Assembly (NCBI GenBank): GCA_964369355.1
Contig: CAYJEO010000007.1
Span: 1 to 41,778, forward strand
DNA from: CAYJEO01 sp964369355
Lineage (GTDB): Bacteria > Bacillota_I > Bacilli_A > RF39 > UBA660
Direction: 5' to 3'
DNA length: 41,778 bases
Shown: positions 39,309 to 41,778 of the stretch, in pieces
How the letters are laid out: the number at the start of each line of letters is the position of its first letter
Position numbering within the stretch: position 1 is the first letter of the stretch
The notes under the pieces: model-generated
The model's database searches: none
The model's input: only the letters and a program-made list of their open reading frames with translations
What the model was told of the DNA's origin: nothing
Position numbers and translations under genes: made by a program

Positions 39309-41079
39309 AATTACCTTTTGTTAATGTTACATCTTGTTCAATAACTACTGAATTTGTATCAGTTACTGGCACTTCTACATCAGTTACTTCAGATATATAA
39401 ATAGTTGGAGTTCCGTCACTACTAAATGTCATAGCCGCAGTTCCATCTTCAAATATATAGTCACTGTAACTTGTTGGTTTTGCATTTTCAATAGCCTCTT
39501 TTTCTGCATCAGCTGCTTCCTCTGGGGTTAAATATTCAGGTGTACCACCATCTGCACCTACCGGAGGTACTGTTGGTACTGGCACAGGTGTTGGTACTGT
39601 TTCAACTATTGGTGGTTCTTCTGTAGGTGCTATTGTTGGTTGCGTTTCAACTACTGGTGGCACTGTTGGTGCTGGAACGTCAGTTGGTTTAACTTCAACC
39701 GCTGGACCTTTATTTGGGTCATACTCGCTACCAGTTCCTGTTTGACTACTATTTCCTACTGTTCCAACTTCTACCTGTGTATCACCTGGTCTAACTGTAA
39801 CAGTTTGGTCTTTTCCAGTTTCTGGATTCACTATATTTTCAAGTGGTCCATCTACAGATGGGTTATAAGTTTCACCTGCTGATGATTGATTCAAACTCTC
39901 AATTGTTTCTCCTATAGTTGCATCGGAATTGATTTTTCCAGATTCGGAAATAATTCCATTTTGAATTGCTTCAAATAATCCTAATTCAGTGTTATCTAAA
40001 GTTATTTGAATTTTTTTAGCAATTTCTTCTCTTAAAATTTGAGAATGTGTTTTATTATCTAATTCCTCTAAGAAACCTTCTTGAATTGAATTCATAACAC
40101 TTGCCTCTAATTGTTTTTCATTAATTCTAGTATTGAACCCTGATGCAACATTAAATAAATCGGCTTCATTACCACACTTTGTTCCATCAGTATTAGTAAA
40201 ATTTCTTAATACTTCTTCCTTGATTTCTAATCCAAAATGCGAATTTATTATATGCGCTTGCAACGCTAACACAGTTGCCACTTCTGCATTTTCTGGTGTG
40301 ATACTATACCCTAATTTTGTATAAATTGCATGGCTATATTCACCTGATAATTCAGTCATAGTTTTTGTATCATTCTCTTTATATGCATTCACATATTCAG
40401 TTAATATTTCTTCGATATCCTCTAAAAATATTTTATCTTCTCCATCAAACAATATAGAGAAATCAGCAATATTTCCATTTTTAGCTAATTCATTAGCTAT
40501 TTTTAATAATGTTGAATTTGCATTTGGATATACTGAAGATATTTGATCAGCATATAAATCAGCAGCATCTTGGTTATCAAAAGTAAATGGTAATGTAGCT
40601 ACTATTTCATTAGCAGTTACATCATAACCTTCTTCTTTTACACTTTTAGCAAATTCTTGTGCTTGAACTATATCAATATTATTTTCTGTTATAAATTCAG
40701 TCACAATGTCATTATTACTAACCAAATCCATAGTATCAACGGCTTTTTCTTTTTTATTTAAAAGCGAGCCAATTCCTACTCCTATTGCTATAGCAGTCCC
40801 TATGGCAACTAAGTTTCTTACTAATTTTGAATTATTTATTTTTTTAGCTGCGGGATATATAGTTATATCTCCATTTAAAAGCACTTTTTCAGCATTTACA
40901 TCTTCAAGGCATTTGTCATATACTGCTGTATCTAATAAATTTTTATTATTTTCTAAAGCCAATTCAAGATTATTTAATGAAACTTGGCATTGCTCTTTTT
41001 CTGTATCTTTAAATTTTTTAATAGCTAATAATTGTCTATTAAATTTATCTAAAAATTCTATACTAGGATTATTATTCAC
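39307..41079 (-). CDS. Large membrane-anchored extracellular protein with Pro/Thr stalk
   Basis: This is a 590-residue protein starting at GTG, 6 nt after the SD GGAGGGG. The N-terminal 80 residues are helical and cytoplasmic-like; one span lies at about 86-106 (LVRNLVAIGTAIAIGVGIGSLL), followed by a largely acidic helical domain (about 110-390), a Gly/Asn/Ser/Thr linker, a Pro/Thr/Val/Glu-rich stalk (about 455-510: VPAPTVPPVV, TIAPTEEPP, PTPVPVPTVPP), and a small C-terminal domain. No sorting signal (LPxTG) is seen. It starts 11 bases after the end of the surface protein upstream and is co-transcribed with it. No family recognised; probable cell-surface protein. Confidence 0.78.
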   Translation of the reverse strand: MNNNPSIEFLDKFNRQLLAIKKFKDTEKEQCQVSLNNLELALENNKNLLDTAVYDKCLEDVNAEKVLLNGDITIYPAAKKINNSKLVRNLVAIGTAIAIGVGIGSLLNKKEKAVDTMDLVSNNDIVTEFITENNIDIVQAQEFAKSVKEEGYDVTANEIVATLPFTFDNQDAADLYADQISSVYPNANSTLLKIANELAKNGNIADFSILFDGEDKIFLEDIEEILTEYVNAYKENDTKTMTELSGEYSHAIYTKLGYSITPENAEVATVLALQAHIINSHFGLEIKEEVLRNFTNTDGTKCGNEADLFNVASGFNTRINEKQLEASVMNSIQEGFLEELDNKTHSQILREEIAKKIQITLDNTELGLFEAIQNGIISESGKINSDATIGETIESLNQSSAGETYNPSVDGPLENIVNPETGKDQTVTVRPGDTQVEVGTVGNSSQTGTGSEYDPNKGPAVEVKPTDVPAPTVPPVVETQPTIAPTEEPPIVETVPTPVPVPTVPPVGADGGTPEYLTPEEAADAEKEAIENAKPTSYSDYIFEDGTAAMTFSSDGTPTIYISEVTDVEVPVTDTNSVVIEQDVTLTKGN

Positions 41080-41090
41080 TATTACCCCTC

Positions 41091-41778
41091 CTATTTTTCT
41101 ACTTTCTGAATAATGTTATAACCACCATTTAATAAACCTTGGTCATCACAATTACTCCATACACGATCTTCAGTTCCTGAAACTAATTCTCTTGTACGCA
41201 ATCTATAATATGTAACATCTATAGTCTTATAAATCGGATCTTTTCTAGTTGTTTCCTCATAATCTACTATAACTGTTTTAACTGTATAAAGTGGTGTTTC
41301 TTTAGTTTCCCAAGTAGCACAAACAGTATTTTCTTCTACGATTTCATAAGCTTCTCTTCCATATACATTGTAAATGTTATATATTCCATCTCCACAACCT
41401 GTACAATCAAAGTCAATTCCTGTATCAACTAATTGATATTTAGTAGTGTTTGTATCACTTAAAGTTCCAAAATATTTATAACCTGATTGTGTTAAAGACC
41501 ACTCTGAATACTTGTATTCACCTGTGAATTCATATTCAACTTTAGTTTCTACACATATTTCTTCCGTTTTCATTCCAGTTTGTACTTGATACTCTTTATA
41601 AATTGGTTTTGCTGGATCTTTGTAAGTGATTACATTATAACCAATTAAAGTTTCAACTTTTTTAGTTTCAGATTCAACATCTGTTAAATCATTTTCAAAA
41701 CCTTCAGTTGTTGACCATTCTCCCCATTCAGACCAATCAGTATAATATCCATCAGTTACTTTTAAGTACTCACAAATA
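41091..41778 (-). CDS. Trp-rich surface protein, 5' part outside window
   Basis: The frame is open from the stop at 41091 to the right edge (at least 228 residues), so the ATG at 41573 is internal. It holds Trp/Ser motifs YYTDWSEWGEWST and YKYSEWSLT and DRVWSNC, and repeated KDPxYK blocks (KDPAKPIYKEYQV, RKDPIYKTIDV), with Cys residues in DFDCTGCGDG and others. WSxW patterns are like those of thrombospondin type 1 repeats. The C-terminus ends in a TYYRLRTRELV region, a kind of sequence seen in surface proteins of gut Bacillota. It is co-transcribed with the next gene (gap 11 bases). Probably secreted; function unknown. Confidence 0.75.
   Translation of the reverse strand, partial: ICEYLKVTDGYYTDWSEWGEWSTTEGFENDLTDVESETKKVETLIGYNVITYKDPAKPIYKEYQVQTGMKTEEICVETKVEYEFTGEYKYSEWSLTQSGYKYFGTLSDTNTTKYQLVDTGIDFDCTGCGDGIYNIYNVYGREAYEIVEENTVCATWETKETPLYTVKTVIVDYEETTRKDPIYKTIDVTYYRLRTRELVSGTEDRVWSNCDDQGLLNGGYNIIQKVEK

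Noticed and set aside
41091..41573. A complete 160-residue gene starting at ATG 41573
   Set aside because: The frame stays open to the window edge with matching repeat sequence, so the ATG is internal and the gene is cut by the edge.
1..41778. CRISPR array, insertion sequence or prophage
   Set aside because: No spaced direct repeats, transposase, integrase or phage structural gene was seen; the repeated A/T runs are only terminators and base composition.

Overview
The window is extremely AT-rich, densely packed bacterial chromosome. Nearly all genes are on the minus strand; only the HipA-like kinase (6737..7564) and rnhC (13882..14841) are on the plus strand. Low GC, strong Gram-positive type Shine-Dalgarno sites (GGAGG, AGGTGAT), the eukaryote/archaeal-type ProRS, RNase HIII, the CsbB-YfhO pair, Prp-processed L27, and an mreC-mreD-spoIVFA-spoIVFB-rplU-prp-rpmA-obg cluster all point to a Bacillota (Firmicutes) genome. 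It is probably a host-associated Bacilli or Mollicutes-adjacent lineage, but the species is not identifiable from sequence alone. TGA is used as a stop (radC, mreC) and Trp is TGG, so the genetic code is the standard bacterial one. MurC and MreC/MreD imply a cell wall.

Layout from left to right. 1-2.3 kb: a cluster of small coiled-coil/membrane proteins, two of them tandem paralogues, plus a zinc-ribbon membrane protein. 2.4-6.6 kb: translation genes (YlmH, YkpA/YbiT-type ABC-F, ProRS) and a YuiD-like protein. 6.7-7.6 kb: an orphan HipA-like kinase. 7.6-10.4 kb: MutL, thioredoxin, CvpA. 10.5-13.8 kb: a CsbB-like glycosyltransferase with YfhO, which in Bacillus glycosylate lipoteichoic acid. 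13.9-14.8 kb: RNase HIII. 14.9-17.6 kb: a compact flavin-based extracellular electron transfer set (ApbE/FmnB, EetA-like NusG-II protein, EetB-like Gx transporter, PplA-like FMN lipoprotein) followed by a lone pseudopilin. 17.6-19.9 kb: MurC and an unknown protein. 20-27 kb: a block collinear with the Bacillus subtilis spoIIB-radC-mreCD-spoIVFAB-rplU-ysxB-rpmA-spo0B-obg region, with an Hpt-receiver protein where spo0B would be and without mreB, minC and minD. 27-31.7 kb: RecD2, two small membrane proteins, MtaB. 31.7-35.5 kb: an acidic membrane protein, RsmE, UvrC, a YgjV-like protein. 35.5-38.7 kb: tsf, rpsB (with an unusual Rho_N/SAP-like C-terminal extension), a slipin, and two tRNA genes. 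38.8-41.8 kb: an unknown protein and two large surface-type proteins, the last cut by the window edge.

Expression signals are unusually legible. Many sigma-A promoters with 17-nt spacers can be read directly. Almost every transcription unit ends in a short U-tailed hairpin that contains or abuts the stop codon. The most interesting items are the minimal electron-transfer cluster, the Hpt-receiver protein at the spo0B position, a full-length radC with no ATG/GTG/TTG start, the S2 extension, the orphan HipA-like kinase, and the paralogous coiled-coil membrane proteins. No CRISPR array, insertion sequence, prophage or rRNA gene was seen.
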